From contig CAINJJ010000001.1 in assembly GCA_903849645.1 (NCBI GenBank), positions 1 to 64,000 on the forward strand: 64,000 nt of DNA, given 5' to 3'. Below the pieces are notes generated by a model. It searched no databases and was not told the origin of the DNA. It saw only the letters and a list, made by a program, of their open reading frames with translations. Of the stretch, positions 16,732-26,415 are shown piece by piece; the first letter of the stretch is position 1, and each line of letters opens with the position of its first letter. The DNA comes from an uncultured Acidobacteriaceae bacterium (GTDB lineage: Bacteria; Acidobacteriota; Terriglobia; Terriglobales; Acidobacteriaceae). The position numbers and the translations under genes are program-made.

Positions 16732-18152
16732 GGTTTGCCGCTGGCTTCCCCGGTATTGCAGGACTGCTTCTCGGTTTCTCCGCGCTCTGCGGGCCGGTTT
16801 CGGCAGCCGCGCAGACGCCATTCTCTGACATCGTGGTGACGGCCGCGCCAGTGTATGAGCCGCTGGCCGCGCTGCGCGGCCAGGAGCGGTTTCCCAAGGG
16901 GGCACAGCTGCTGCTGGTGCACCAGGGCAAGCCCGAGCCGCTGGTTGCGGGCTTTGCCGCGACGGCGGACGCCAATGTTTCCATCGACGGCAGGAGCGTT
17001 TTGTTTGCGGGCAAGCAGGCGGCAAACGACCCCTGGCAGATTTGGGAGCTGACATTTGCGGATCATTCGCTGCGGCGGCTGATCGCAAGCAGCGCGGACG
17101 CCATCCGGCCCTTCTATCTGCCTGCCGGACGGCTGGTGTATGCGCAGCGCACGGCGAGCGGGTTTCAGGTGGTGGCTGCGGGCAAGTCTGCCACATCCGC
17201 GCTGGCGGCAATTGACGCCGCCGCAGGGGCAACTGTGCTGCCGCTGACCTATGTGCAGGGGAGCGCGATTCCCGCGGACGTGCTGCTGGACGGGCGCATT
17301 CTTTTCGAGTCGAACTTTCCACTGGGATCCGAAGCGGGGAATCACCTGACGCCGGAGATGTTCCTGGTGTACTCCGACGGGTCGGGAGTTGAGTCGTATC
17401 GCTGCGACCATGGAGCGCCGCGCTGGGGAGGGCATCAGCTCGCTTCGGGCGATGTTGTCTTTACGCATGGCGCATCGCTGGCGCGGTTTACCTCGCCGCT
17501 GGCGCACGAGGCGCCGGTCGCCGCACCGCATGGGGAGTTTGGCGGCGCGATCGCCGAGACGGCGGGAGGCGATTGGCTGGTGAGCGCGCGCGCGGGGGCG
17601 GGAACGCACTATGCGCTGAAGGTGTGGAAGCCGGGCACGGCAGCGATGCAGACGGTGCTGGCGCAGGCAGGGCTGGACCTGGTGGAGCCGGTGGTGGTTG
17701 CGCCGCGCACCAGGCCGCACCAGCATCCCACCGCGCTGCATGACTGGAGCTACGCCAACATGATGGCTCTGGATGCGCGGCTCTCACGCGCCGGGGACCT
17801 GAAAGTGTTGCCCGCGTCGGTGCGGCTGGAGACTCTGGACGCGCAGGGCCATGCGGTGGTGACGGGCACGGCTCCGGTGGAGCCGGACGGGTCGTTTTTT
17901 GTGAAGACTCCCGCCGACAAGCCGATTCGATTTTCGCTGCTGGACCAGAAGGGCGCGGTTGTTCGCCAGGAGCATGGATGGTTCTGGATTCGCCGCGGGG
18001 AGCAGCGCATCTGCGTGGGCTGCCACACAGGGCCGGAGCGCGGCTCGGAGAACCAGGTGCCCGCCGTTTTGCTTCGCACCACAACGCCAGCCGACCTCAC
18101 CGGCGTGAACCCAGTGAGCAGCGCGCCCAACAAAGCGGCTGGAGGCAACTGA
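16728..18152 (+). CDS. Hydrazine-synthase-alpha-like exported protein with one CxxCH
   Basis: 474 residues. A signal peptide ([19 protein letters not shown]) is followed by WD40/TolB-like propeller repeats (AVVLFAGKQ-type strands, [18 protein letters not shown]). Near the C-terminus is a single haem c site, [18 protein letters not shown]. This arrangement resembles proteins annotated as hydrazine synthase alpha-related in organisms that do not make hydrazine, so that activity should not be assumed. It is the first periplasmic gene of the propeller-cytochrome operon, coupled by an ATGA overlap to DAHP synthase and separated from the CRTAC1 gene by one base. A redox or substrate-binding role is inferred. 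Confidence 0.75.
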   Translation: MRFAAGFPGIAGLLLGFSALCGPVSAAAQTPFSDIVVTAAPVYEPLAALRGQERFPKGAQLLLVHQGKPEPLVAGFAATADANVSIDGRSVLFAGKQAANDPWQIWELTFADHSLRRLIASSADAIRPFYLPAGRLVYAQRTASGFQVVAAGKSATSALAAIDAAAGATVLPLTYVQGSAIPADVLLDGRILFESNFPLGSEAGNHLTPEMFLVYSDGSGVESYRCDHGAPRWGGHQLASGDVVFTHGASLARFTSPLAHEAPVAAPHGEFGGAIAETAGGDWLVSARAGAGTHYALKVWKPGTAAMQTVLAQAGLDLVEPVVVAPRTRPHQHPTALHDWSYANMMALDARLSRAGDLKVLPASVRLETLDAQGHAVVTGTAPVEPDGSFFVKTPADKPIRFSLLDQKGAVVRQEHGWFWIRRGEQRICVGCHTGPERGSENQVPAVLLRTTTPADLTGVNPVSSAPNKAAGGN

Positions 18153-18153
18153 G

Positions 18154-19845
18154 ATGAATCTTCGTTTTCTACTGATCTTCGGCGCGGTTTCGATGGCGGC
18201 GGCACAGGCGTCTTCGCAGGCCCCGGTGGCATCGCCGGTTTCGTCCGCTGCCGGTGCGCAGGCCGCGATTGCCGCACCGCAGGCTCCGGTGATTCGCTTT
18301 GAAGATGCGAGCGACAAGGCGGGCGTTCACTTTACTCACAGCTTCGGCTCGCGGCAACTGGGCTCGCTGCTGGAGGGAACGGGCGCGGGCTGCGTGTGGT
18401 TCGACTACAACAACGATGGGCTGCCGGACCTCTACGTTGTGAACGGACGGCCGCTGGATGATGCGATCCATCCGTATCCCCTGAAAGACAAGCCGGCGCC
18501 GCCGCCGCACAATCATCTCTATCGTAACGACGGCAACGGGCACTTTACGGATGTGACCGACAAGTCGGGACTGAATCCGGATATGTACTCGGTGGCGGTG
18601 ACCGCGGCGGACTTTGACAACGACGGCTTTGAAGATCTGCTGGTGACCGCGTATGGCAAGACGATTCTTTATCACAACGACGGCAACGGGCATTTTACGG
18701 ATGTGACGGCGAAGGCCGGGCTTCAGGTGGATGGCTGGGCCATCAGCTCTACGTGGCTCGACTATGACAAGGACGGCTGCGTTGATTTGTTTGTGGGCCG
18801 CTATGTGAAGTTCGACCCCAAGTATCGCGCCTTCTATGCGGCAGACAACTATCCTGGCCCGCTGGACTATGAGGGCGAGACCAACAAGCTCTACCACAAC
18901 AACTGCAACGGCACATTCACCGACGTGAGCGAGAAGTCGGGCATCGCTGCGCTGGTGGGGCGCACCATGGGCGTGACCGCGGCGGACTTTGACAACGACG
19001 GCTGGGACGATATCTACGTGGCCAACGACCGCACGGAGAACTTTCTCTTCCACAACAAGCACGACGGCACGTTTGAGGAAGTGGGCAACGACACGGGGAC
19101 GGCGTTTGGGCAGAACGGCGAGTCAACATCGAGCATGGGCCCGGTGTTTGCGGACCTGGAGGGGCGCGGGCTGCTGGATCTGTGGGTGACAGACGGGCAC
19201 TATAACCGGCTGCTGCATAACACCGGGAAGATGGCTTTTGAAGACATGGGTGCGGCCAATGGAGTTTCCCAGACCAACGCGCAGTATGTGAGCTGGGGCA
19301 CGGGCGTCTATGACTTCGACAACGACGGGCTGCTCGACATTCTGATTTTTCATGGCGGGCTGATTCATCTTTACCCGCAGGAGCACACGCTGTTTCGCGG
19401 GTTGGGCAACGGGAAGTTTGCCGATGTTTCGCGCGAGGCAGGGCCGGTGTTGAGCGTGCGCACCACCGCGCGGGGCGCATGCTTTGGCGACTACGACAAC
19501 GACGGGAAGGTGGATGCGTTCCTGGTGAACCTGGGCGACAAGGGGACGCTGGTGCACAACGTCTCGACTGGAACGGGCCACTGGATTGCGATTCAGCTCA
19601 AGGGAACCAGGAGCAATCGCGACGGGATTGGCGCGCGGGTGGAGGTGTTGGCCGCGGGCAAGCGGCAGACCGCGGAGCGCGTGGCGAGCAGCGGGTATCT
19701 CTCGCAGGATGACAGCCGGCTCCACTTTGGCCTGGGCGCCGCCGCGACGATTGACAAGCTGACGGTGCGGTGGCCGAGCGGGCGCGAGCAGACGCTGGAG
19801 AAGGTTGCAGCGGATCGCATTCTCACCGTGGAGGAGCCGAAGTGA
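18154..19845 (+). CDS. Exported CRTAC1-family protein (FG-GAP propeller with ASPIC/UnbV)
   Basis: 563 residues. A short signal peptide ends in an Ala/Pro-rich segment. Seven or so FG-GAP repeats carry Asp-rich Ca-binding-like loops (DYNNDGLPDLYVVNG, DFDNDGFEDLLVTAYG, DYDKDGCVDLFVGRY, DFDNDGWDDIYVAND, DFDNDGLLDILIF, DYDNDGKVDAFLV). The C-terminus is an ASPIC/UnbV domain (GIGARVEVLAAGKRQTAE, LTVRWPSGREQTLEKV). Such proteins are periplasmic or secreted binding proteins of unknown ligand and are numerous in acidobacteria. It starts one base after the preceding stop and overlaps the next start (GTGA). Confidence 0.88.
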   Translation: MNLRFLLIFGAVSMAAAQASSQAPVASPVSSAAGAQAAIAAPQAPVIRFEDASDKAGVHFTHSFGSRQLGSLLEGTGAGCVWFDYNNDGLPDLYVVNGRPLDDAIHPYPLKDKPAPPPHNHLYRNDGNGHFTDVTDKSGLNPDMYSVAVTAADFDNDGFEDLLVTAYGKTILYHNDGNGHFTDVTAKAGLQVDGWAISSTWLDYDKDGCVDLFVGRYVKFDPKYRAFYAADNYPGPLDYEGETNKLYHNNCNGTFTDVSEKSGIAALVGRTMGVTAADFDNDGWDDIYVANDRTENFLFHNKHDGTFEEVGNDTGTAFGQNGESTSSMGPVFADLEGRGLLDLWVTDGHYNRLLHNTGKMAFEDMGAANGVSQTNAQYVSWGTGVYDFDNDGLLDILIFHGGLIHLYPQEHTLFRGLGNGKFADVSREAGPVLSVRTTARGACFGDYDNDGKVDAFLVNLGDKGTLVHNVSTGTGHWIAIQLKGTRSNRDGIGARVEVLAAGKRQTAERVASSGYLSQDDSRLHFGLGAAATIDKLTVRWPSGREQTLEKVAADRILTVEEPK

Positions 19846-21779
19846 GTTTGCGCGCACTCATCGCGGGGCAATGGAGTGGGTTGAGGGCTGCTTTTGCGGC
19901 GTCGACTGCGACGCTGGCGCTGTTTGTTGTGGCGGCCGCGGTGTGGCCCGCGCTGAACCGTCCGGCGAACGCCGGCCCGCGCGATACATCCGCTGATGAG
20001 CTGGACTACGCATCGCCGCTGGAACTGGTTGTCTCGCCGGACGGCGGGCGGCTTTATGTGCTCTGCCAGCAGAGCGAAGAGATTCGCGTTCTGGACGCGA
20101 ATAGCTATGCGGTGCTGAAGACGGTGCATGTGGGCCGCGTGCCGCGCGGCATCGCGCTCTCGCCCGCGGGGGACCGGCTCTTTGTCACCAACACATGGGA
20201 CGATACGCTTTCAGTGATCGATACAAAAGCGCTGACGGTGACCGCAACGTGGCCGGTGGGCGCGGAGCCCTCGGGCGTGGTGGAAGATCGAGCGGGCAAG
20301 CGGCTCTACGTGGCCAACCGCATCAGCAGCGATGTGGCGGTGCTGGACGCGCAGACCGGCGCGGAAGAGAAGCGCCTGATGGGCGGACGCGGGACAAGTT
20401 ATCTGGCACTTTCGCCGGACGGCAATCGCGTATACGCCACGCATGTTTATCCCAACGCGAGTGCGCATCGCACGGCGCCGGAGTCGGAGATTACGGTGAT
20501 GGACACGACGCGCGCCGTGGTGACCGACCGGATGCCGATGCACGGTATCGCGGGCGTCTTCCATCTGGCCTTTTCCGCGGATGGACGGCTGGGCGTTGTG
20601 GCCGGATACCATCCGAAGAACCTGGTTCCGCTGGCGCACCTGGAACATGGGGGAGCGTTCGCCTATACGCTGACACTGTTTGGCGCCGATGTGGGCAAGC
20701 CGGTCGAGGTGCCGCTGGACGAACTGGACCGCTACGCGTCGCAGCCCTTTGGCGTGGTGATCAATGCAGACAAGTCGCGCATCTTCGTGACCATCGGCGG
20801 TTCGGAGAACGTGGTGGCCATCGACGCGCAGCGGCTTTTGGCATTCCTGCGCACGCATCCGAGGCCAGCGTCGGGGTCGTATGCGCAGGACCTCTCCGCG
20901 AGTTCCAACTACGTGATCGCGCGCATTCCCGTGGGGCATAATCCACGCGGCCTGGCGCTCTCCCGCGATGGGCGGCGGCTCTTTGTGGCCAACCGATTGG
21001 AAGACACCATCAGCGTGATCGACACGCGCAGCAATCGCGTGGCTTCGACCATTGCGCTTGCGGGCCCCAACGGCACCAACCCGATTCGGCGCGGCGAGCA
21101 GACGTTCTATACGGCGCGGTATTCGTTTCAGGGCCAGATCAGTTGCTCGAGCTGCCACATCGACTCGACCTTTGACGGGCTGACATGGGACCTGGAGCCG
21201 GATGGCTTTGGGCGCGACATTGTGGACAACAAGATGCTGGAGGGCGTGAAAGGCACGGAGCCCTACAAGTGGAACGGCGGCAATCCCAACATTCCCACGG
21301 AGTGCGGCCCTCGGACCGAGAAGTATTTCTGGCGTTCGGAGCAGTACGACAACCTGACGCTCGCCGATTTGACCGTCTACATCCGCAACATGCCCACGCG
21401 GCCCAACCGCTGGCGGCTGCCGGGGTATGAGCTTACGCCGGCGCAGGAGCGCGGGAAGGCGCTGTTTTCGCGGGCGGTGGACAAGTTCGGCAAGCCGATT
21501 GAGGAGTACAACCGCTGCTCCTTTTGCCATAGCGGTCCCAAGGGCACCAACCAGAAACTGTTTGACGTGGGCACGCGCAAGCCCACCGACAACGGGGCGA
21601 TGCTGAAGGCGCCGCCGCTGACGGAGATTGCGCTGACCGCGCCGTATCTGCATGACGGCTCCGCGCGCACACTGGAAGAGATCTGGACCGTCTATAACCC
21701 GGAAGACAAGCACGGGCGCACGAACGACCTCACCAAGGACGAACTCAACGACCTGATCGAGTACCTGAGGACGAGATGA
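19842..21779 (+). CDS. YVTN beta-propeller protein fused to a di-haem cytochrome c domain
   Basis: About 645 residues. A hydrophobic N-terminal segment (TLALFVVAAAVWPAL) works as signal or anchor. YVTN/NHL-type propeller repeats fill residues 40-420 (GRLYVLCQQSEEIRVLDA, DRLFVTNTWDDTLSVID, RLFVANRLEDTISVID). The C-terminal third has two haem c motifs, CSSCHIDSTFDG and CSFCHSGPKG, and the layout of MauG/di-haem peroxidase-like proteins (AQERGKALF, APYLHDGS, ARTLEEIW). It is probably a periplasmic electron-transfer or oxidase protein. I chose the GTG at 19842, which overlaps the preceding stop, with GGAGG 7 bases upstream. Confidence 0.85.
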   Translation: MSLRALIAGQWSGLRAAFAASTATLALFVVAAAVWPALNRPANAGPRDTSADELDYASPLELVVSPDGGRLYVLCQQSEEIRVLDANSYAVLKTVHVGRVPRGIALSPAGDRLFVTNTWDDTLSVIDTKALTVTATWPVGAEPSGVVEDRAGKRLYVANRISSDVAVLDAQTGAEEKRLMGGRGTSYLALSPDGNRVYATHVYPNASAHRTAPESEITVMDTTRAVVTDRMPMHGIAGVFHLAFSADGRLGVVAGYHPKNLVPLAHLEHGGAFAYTLTLFGADVGKPVEVPLDELDRYASQPFGVVINADKSRIFVTIGGSENVVAIDAQRLLAFLRTHPRPASGSYAQDLSASSNYVIARIPVGHNPRGLALSRDGRRLFVANRLEDTISVIDTRSNRVASTIALAGPNGTNPIRRGEQTFYTARYSFQGQISCSSCHIDSTFDGLTWDLEPDGFGRDIVDNKMLEGVKGTEPYKWNGGNPNIPTECGPRTEKYFWRSEQYDNLTLADLTVYIRNMPTRPNRWRLPGYELTPAQERGKALFSRAVDKFGKPIEEYNRCSFCHSGPKGTNQKLFDVGTRKPTDNGAMLKAPPLTEIALTAPYLHDGSARTLEEIWTVYNPEDKHGRTNDLTKDELNDLIEYLRTR

Positions 21780-22933
21780 TGAAGCTTGATAGCAAGAGAG
21801 TCTGGCTGGGCGTGCTGCTGGCGGTGTCAACCTCCGCCTGGGCCGCGACAACGCCTGCCGCGGCGCCGCCCGCGAGCCACAAGCCTCATGCGGCGCTCGC
21901 CGGGGCAGGCACCGTGAAAGTGCCCACGCCGCAGTCGCTTCCGCGCTTCAACTTTGAGAACTACACCACGGCCAACGGACTGCCGGACAACCACGTCTTC
22001 ACGGTTCTGGTGGATGGCGACCGGGTGTGGGCAGGCACGGAAAACGGCCTGGCGCTCTACCAGAACCACACGTGGAAGACCTACACGACAAAGGATGGCC
22101 TGGCGCATCGCGCCGTGCTTTCACTGGCGCTGGACCACAAGACAGGCGACCTTTGGGCGGGCACGATGGGCGGGCTGAGCCGCGTCTCCGGGGGGCGCAT
22201 CGAGAGCTATAACCAGTTGAACTCCGGCCTGTCGAACGATGTGGTCTACGGCGTCTCGGTGGAAGGGGACAACGTGTGGGTGGCCACGGCCGCCGGCGGC
22301 TGCAAGCTGGACCAGCACACAGGCCAGTGGACGCTCTATAACGAGCGGAATACGCCGATGGCGGAGATATGGGTCTATTCGGTCTCAGCGACGCCGGAGA
22401 AGGTCTACTTTGGCGTTTGGGGCAGCGGGATTCTAGAGCTGGACCAGAAGACCGGGCGGTGGGACAAGTACGACGACCCGGACGGCGAAACCGAGATGGT
22501 GCTGTTCAAGGACCAGGGGCTGATTCACGAGATTGTCACTTCAGTCAGTTTCGTTGACAATATTCTCTGGGCCGCCACGTACTTCGGCGACAGCCGCTAC
22601 GACGGCCGCTACTGGCACAACTTCCTCAAGAAAGACAGCGGGCTGCCCTCGAACTTTACCAATACGGTGAAGGGGATTGATGCAAATCGGGCCTGGTTTG
22701 GGACAGACAAGGGGCTGGCCTACTACGACGGCGTGAATTGGGCCGTCTACCGCCCTTCACTGAAGGACGGCAAGCCGGAGATGACGGTGCGCGATGCGCA
22801 GGGGAAGGTAACTCCTGTGGCCGTGACGACCGCTCCGGCGCACAACTATGTTCTCGGCATCGACTTGCAAGGCAGCGACATCTGGGTCGCCACGGCCAAG
22901 GGGTTGAGCCACGGGATTCGTCAAAAACCATAA
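21776..22933 (+). CDS. Exported Reg_prop (two-component-regulator-type) beta-propeller
   Basis: 385 residues. After a signal peptide (WLGVLLAVSTSAWAATTP) the protein consists almost entirely of Reg_prop-type blades: YTTANGLPDNHVFTVL, RVWAGTENGLALYQ, YTTKDGLAHRAVLSLAL, DLWAGTMGGLSRVSG, KGIDANRAWFGTDKGLAYY. In hybrid sensor kinases such blades form the sensor. Here no kinase, transmembrane or output domain follows, so it is a free periplasmic propeller. ATG overlaps the preceding stop (ATGA). A partner or ligand-binding role within the operon is inferred. Confidence 0.83.
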   Translation: MMKLDSKRVWLGVLLAVSTSAWAATTPAAAPPASHKPHAALAGAGTVKVPTPQSLPRFNFENYTTANGLPDNHVFTVLVDGDRVWAGTENGLALYQNHTWKTYTTKDGLAHRAVLSLALDHKTGDLWAGTMGGLSRVSGGRIESYNQLNSGLSNDVVYGVSVEGDNVWVATAAGGCKLDQHTGQWTLYNERNTPMAEIWVYSVSATPEKVYFGVWGSGILELDQKTGRWDKYDDPDGETEMVLFKDQGLIHEIVTSVSFVDNILWAATYFGDSRYDGRYWHNFLKKDSGLPSNFTNTVKGIDANRAWFGTDKGLAYYDGVNWAVYRPSLKDGKPEMTVRDAQGKVTPVAVTTAPAHNYVLGIDLQGSDIWVATAKGLSHGIRQKP

Positions 22934-22955
22934 GGAAACAAGGAGCAATACAATC

Positions 22956-23456
22956 ATGAACGCATTCGCAGACATTCTGGAAGCCATTGCCCACGCACCC
23001 ATCCAAAAGCGCGCCATGACCAATCACGGCGTGCTCAACGAGGCCTATGCCTACGCCAAGCCGAGCTCGTTTGCGCGCGGCATGCGCATCGACATCGGCG
23101 GGGTAGTCATCCTGCTGATCTCCGGCACTGCATCGATTGACGAGAACGGCGTGAGCGTCCACATCGGCGATTTTCCGGCGCAGTTGCGCCGCACGTTTGA
23201 CAACATCACCGGCTTGCTTCAGGCCGAAGGCGCGACCTGGCACGACATCGTGCGGACCAGCTGCTACCTGCGGGACATTGATCGCGACTACGACGTGTTC
23301 AACGCCGGGCGCACGGCGTTCTTCAAGGAGCAGGGACTGGATCCGCTGCCCGCCTCAACCGGCATCCAGGCGCATCTCTGCCGTCCGGAGCTGCTGATCG
23401 AGATCGAAGCCATCGCCATGTTCCGCACCGACAAGGGATCCGCAGCCAAGGAGTAG
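22956..23456 (+). CDS. RidA/YjgF-family protein
   Basis: 166 residues, longer than the usual 125-130. Typical RidA proteins hydrolyse reactive enamine/imine intermediates. The LISGTASIDENG segment, NITGLLQAEGATWHDIVRTSCYL and the C-terminal LIEIEAIAMFR match the family. The extra N-terminal 35 residues contain FARGMRIDIGGVVI and show no signal peptide, so a cytoplasmic location is likely although all neighbours are exported. The ATG at 22956 follows AAGGAG by about 10 bases. Whether the imine-deaminase Arg is kept was not settled. It sits 22 bases after the propeller gene and 5 bases before the binding protein. Confidence 0.82.
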   Translation: MNAFADILEAIAHAPIQKRAMTNHGVLNEAYAYAKPSSFARGMRIDIGGVVILLISGTASIDENGVSVHIGDFPAQLRRTFDNITGLLQAEGATWHDIVRTSCYLRDIDRDYDVFNAGRTAFFKEQGLDPLPASTGIQAHLCRPELLIEIEAIAMFRTDKGSAAKE

Positions 23457-23461
23457 TTGCC

Positions 23462-25438
23462 ATGCGCAAGGGATGGTTGTTGATTGCGGCCGCGAGCTTT
23501 GTTGTGGCCGCAGGGGCGGGGGCAGCGGCTCAAACTGCGGCCAAATGCGAATGCGGCGCGCACCCGCCGGGTCCGGCGCGGGATCGCGAGGTTGTGCCCT
23601 ATGCGGGCGAGCCCGCGGACCTGAGCCCGTACTCCAAGTTCGCGGCGCCCTACGATCTGAACTACACCCATCCCAACATCTACTCGGGTGCGGGCCGCGA
23701 CATTCCCGAGCCCAAGGACCTGACCGAGGTGCGCATCGGATTCTTCGGGCCGGTCGCGCCCAATCCCGAGTCGGTCTTCGGCGAGCGCATGCTGCACGGC
23801 GCGCAATTGGCGCTGGAAGAGTGGAACGCGCGCGGAGGGTATGGCGGGAAGCCCTTCAAGCTGATGCTGCACAACGACTACGACAACTGGCAGGCCAAGG
23901 CGGTTTATGGGGAAGACCGGCCCACGGACCCCGCCATCTGGGGTTCAGCCTCCAATGAAGTGGTCAAGATGGTCTACGACGACCAGGACTGGGCGATCTT
24001 TGGCTCCATCAGCTCCGAGTCCACGCACATTGCGCTCCGGGTGGCGCTGCGGGCCGAGATACCGATTGTGAATTCGGCTTCGACCGATCCGACAATCCCC
24101 GAGACCTACATTCCCTGGTACTTCACTGACCTCCAGGACGACCGGGTGCAGTGCCTGACGCTGGCGCGGCGCATCTTTACGGAGGTGGGGCTGAAGCGCG
24201 TGGCGATTCTGCGCGTCAACAGCCGCTACGGCCGCTTTGGCGTGCTCAAGTTTCGCGATGCCGCGCGCAGGCTGGGGCATCCGGTGGTGATTGAGCAGAA
24301 GTACCTGCCCGGCGCAACCGACTTCTCCAAGCAACTCGGCGTCATCGCGTCTTCGCGCGCCGATGCCGTGGTTCTGTGGGCCGACGAGGAGCAGGCCGCG
24401 GGGATTTTGAAGCAGATGCGGGCCGCAGGGATGAAGCAGCGGGTCTTTGGAGCCTATCGCACCCTGGGGCCAAATCTGCTGGCAAAGGCCGGTCCGGCGG
24501 CGGAGGGATTTGAGGCGGTTTTTCCGTACGATCCGACGCGCAAGGACCCGCGCTGGGCTGACTTCAATGCGCGCTTCGAAACGCGATTCCACGAGAAGCC
24601 GGAGCAGTTTGCCGCGCTGGCCTATGACGCAATGAACGCCCTGCTGGACTCCATCTGCAAGGCTGGCCTGAACCGCGCGCGCATTCATGATGCCCTGGCC
24701 AACATCGAGCATTATGACGGGGTGACCGGACCGATGGTCTTTGACCCCAACCAGAAAAATGTGGCGCCGATGTATCTGGGCACGGTGCACGACGGTTCGG
24801 TGACGTACCGGGTGGCGACGATGGAAAAGGCGACTCCGGCTGCGTCTGCCGTTGCGCCGGGAACGGCGGCGGGGCCAGTGCCTGCTGCGGTCGCGGAGCC
24901 CTATGCGCGGGTTGGCGAGGACGGCGTTGACTATGCTGGTCCGAGGCCTCGGAATGTCGTATCCGGTTCGGTGCAGGTTGTCCTGTTTGGCCCGAAGGCC
25001 ATGGAGGTTGCCCAGTCGGCGGATGTTCTGGCCGAGCTTGCCGTAGCGGCGGGTTCGCGGCCCTGGAAGTTACTGCCCGTGGCCAGCGATCAGAACTGGG
25101 GCGCGGCCTCCACGCAACTGGTGCGGGCGCTGATGGACGAGCACGCGGTGGCGATTGTGGCCCTGGACCGCAACTCGAGCCACCTGGCGGAGCAACTTGC
25201 GCTCAAGAGCTTTGTTCCGGTCCTGGCGCTGAGCCAGGACAGGACGCTGACCTCGATCAACATTCCGTGGATCTTCCGGTTGCCCGCGGATGCCACGCCC
25301 GCTTCAGCGCTGCACCTGCTCAGGGCGGCTGCCGCCCGCGGCGGGGCCAATGCGGGAGGCCTCAGGGACGCGCTGGCCTCCGGGGATACGCTGTCCGGCG
25401 TGGCGTTCTTGCCCACGGGCGAGCCACGCGGGCAGTAG
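23462..25438 (+). CDS. Periplasmic solute-binding protein, branched-chain amino-acid type, with second half-domain
   Basis: 658 residues. A signal peptide is followed at residues 90-430 by a Peripla_BP_6 (LivJ-like) domain: RIGFFGPVAPNPESVFGERM, GAQLALEEWNARGGYGGKP, IFGSISSESTHIAL, YFTDLQDDRVQCLTLARRI, YGRFGVLKFRDAARRLGH. After an Ala/Pro linker (about 445-475) a second, partial domain repeats the N-terminal half pattern (NWGAASTQLVRALMDEHAV, NSSHLAEQLALKSFVPVLAL). The family normally has one domain of about 380 residues. No permease or ATPase gene is present, so it may be a sensor-like or orphan binding protein. It is the last gene of the operon. Confidence 0.82.
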   Translation: MRKGWLLIAAASFVVAAGAGAAAQTAAKCECGAHPPGPARDREVVPYAGEPADLSPYSKFAAPYDLNYTHPNIYSGAGRDIPEPKDLTEVRIGFFGPVAPNPESVFGERMLHGAQLALEEWNARGGYGGKPFKLMLHNDYDNWQAKAVYGEDRPTDPAIWGSASNEVVKMVYDDQDWAIFGSISSESTHIALRVALRAEIPIVNSASTDPTIPETYIPWYFTDLQDDRVQCLTLARRIFTEVGLKRVAILRVNSRYGRFGVLKFRDAARRLGHPVVIEQKYLPGATDFSKQLGVIASSRADAVVLWADEEQAAGILKQMRAAGMKQRVFGAYRTLGPNLLAKAGPAAEGFEAVFPYDPTRKDPRWADFNARFETRFHEKPEQFAALAYDAMNALLDSICKAGLNRARIHDALANIEHYDGVTGPMVFDPNQKNVAPMYLGTVHDGSVTYRVATMEKATPAASAVAPGTAAGPVPAAVAEPYARVGEDGVDYAGPRPRNVVSGSVQVVLFGPKAMEVAQSADVLAELAVAAGSRPWKLLPVASDQNWGAASTQLVRALMDEHAVAIVALDRNSSHLAEQLALKSFVPVLALSQDRTLTSINIPWIFRLPADATPASALHLLRAAAARGGANAGGLRDALASGDTLSGVAFLPTGEPRGQ

Positions 25439-25449
25439 TGGAGGACCGC

Positions 25450-25938
25450 TCATTCACTGCTACGGGCCAGGGACCAGCCTTCGGCTTCGCGCGCCAGTTC
25501 GAACTTGTAGCCGAAGCCCCTGGCATTGTCGATGTAGCGGAAGAAGCGGGGTCGCAGGCAATAGAGGCTGCTCCAGCGGATGGCGGGGCGGAGGATGGCG
25601 CCGATCTCAAATCGCTCGCAATACTCCCGGATGATGGCGTCGCGGCGGTCCGGGTCAGTGAGTGTGCTCACGTCCCCGCGCAGTTGGACGCCGCAGATAT
25701 GCTTCCAGTCTTCAGTCGGCCGGTAGATGGCGGCGGCCGCTTCAGCGCGCCGGGAGAGGTTCTGGCTGTGCAGGCTGGACTCGGAAGAGAGCCAGTGAAG
25801 ATTGAGCGCCTCGTCCGCAATGTAAAAAACCGGAGCCAGGCATGGCTCGCCGTTCTCGCCGGTGGTGGCCAGTGAAACCGTGGACTGCTCATGGAGCAGC
25901 GCGGCCACCATCTCCAGATTTTTGCGTGTGTCAGGCAT
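25450..25938 (-). CDS. Pyridoxamine 5'-phosphate oxidase-like FMN-binding protein
   Basis: 162 residues, a split-barrel flavin-reductase fold. TVSLATTGENGEPCLAPVFYI is the first-strand pattern of the PNPOx-like family, followed by RRAEAAAAIYRPTEDWKHICGVQLRGDVS. It is shorter than true PdxH, lacks the PdxH C-terminal motif and is more likely an FMN- or haem-binding general-stress-type protein. The ATG at 25938 is chosen; a GTG 7 codons upstream is also open. It is convergent with the binding-protein gene, with only 11 bases between. Confidence 0.75.
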   Translation of the reverse strand: MPDTRKNLEMVAALLHEQSTVSLATTGENGEPCLAPVFYIADEALNLHWLSSESSLHSQNLSRRAEAAAAIYRPTEDWKHICGVQLRGDVSTLTDPDRRDAIIREYCERFEIGAILRPAIRWSSLYCLRPRFFRYIDNARGFGYKFELAREAEGWSLARSSE

Positions 25939-26315
25939 TGCATTCAGCCCCCGACACACTCTAATCCATCCTGAGCGGTCCTCACAAAGCAGAACAGCGG
26001 CAGAGCTCCGCGAGGTTGGTTTTCCTCGACTTGGGGATCTCTGCCGCTGCCGGCTTTACCGCTGCGAAGGACGAATCCGATTCATCCCGCCGCATGGAAA
26101 CTTGTCTGGCCTGCGCGGTCTTGAGTGCCGTCCTTGGACGTCAGCCAAGCGCAGACTGATGGGTCGCGTCTGGCCGGGGCTCCCTGCTGCTAAGCGCCCA
26201 CACACCGCGCAACCATGTATATGGTGGAATGAATCAGTGAACGGCGGCTGTGACGCCGGGCACGGTCCGGCGTGATATGCGGGTCACAGCGCCAGGACTG
26301 GAAGTGTCTGGCGGC
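25939..26315. other. Gene-free region
   Basis: About 380 bases between the FMN-binding protein and the lactate permease terminator. I see no gene or clear repeat in it. Confidence 0.4.
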
Positions 26316-26355
26316 AGAAAAGTGAGCCGCGCCCCTGAGTTTCAGGTGGCGCGGC
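26316..26355 (-). terminator. Rho-independent terminator after the lactate permease
   Basis: GCCGCGCC and GGCGCGGC pair, extended inward by CCTGA and TCAGG with one bulged base. On the minus strand the hairpin is followed by ACTTTTCT. Confidence 0.65.
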
Positions 26356-26415
26356 CCGTGGGTCATCCGCGGTGTCTTTTCAAGCCCTGACGGCTTTTGG
26401 TGAAGGGGTCCTCTC

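Noticed and set aside
16728-18152. True hydrazine synthase / anammox capability
   Set aside because: Only an alpha-subunit-like protein is present; no beta or gamma subunits or hydrazine dehydrogenase are seen, and such homologues occur outside anammox bacteria.
20211-21851. 546-residue minus-strand open frame
   Set aside because: Antisense to the YVTN-cytochrome gene, whose propeller blades and CxxCH motifs are unmistakable.
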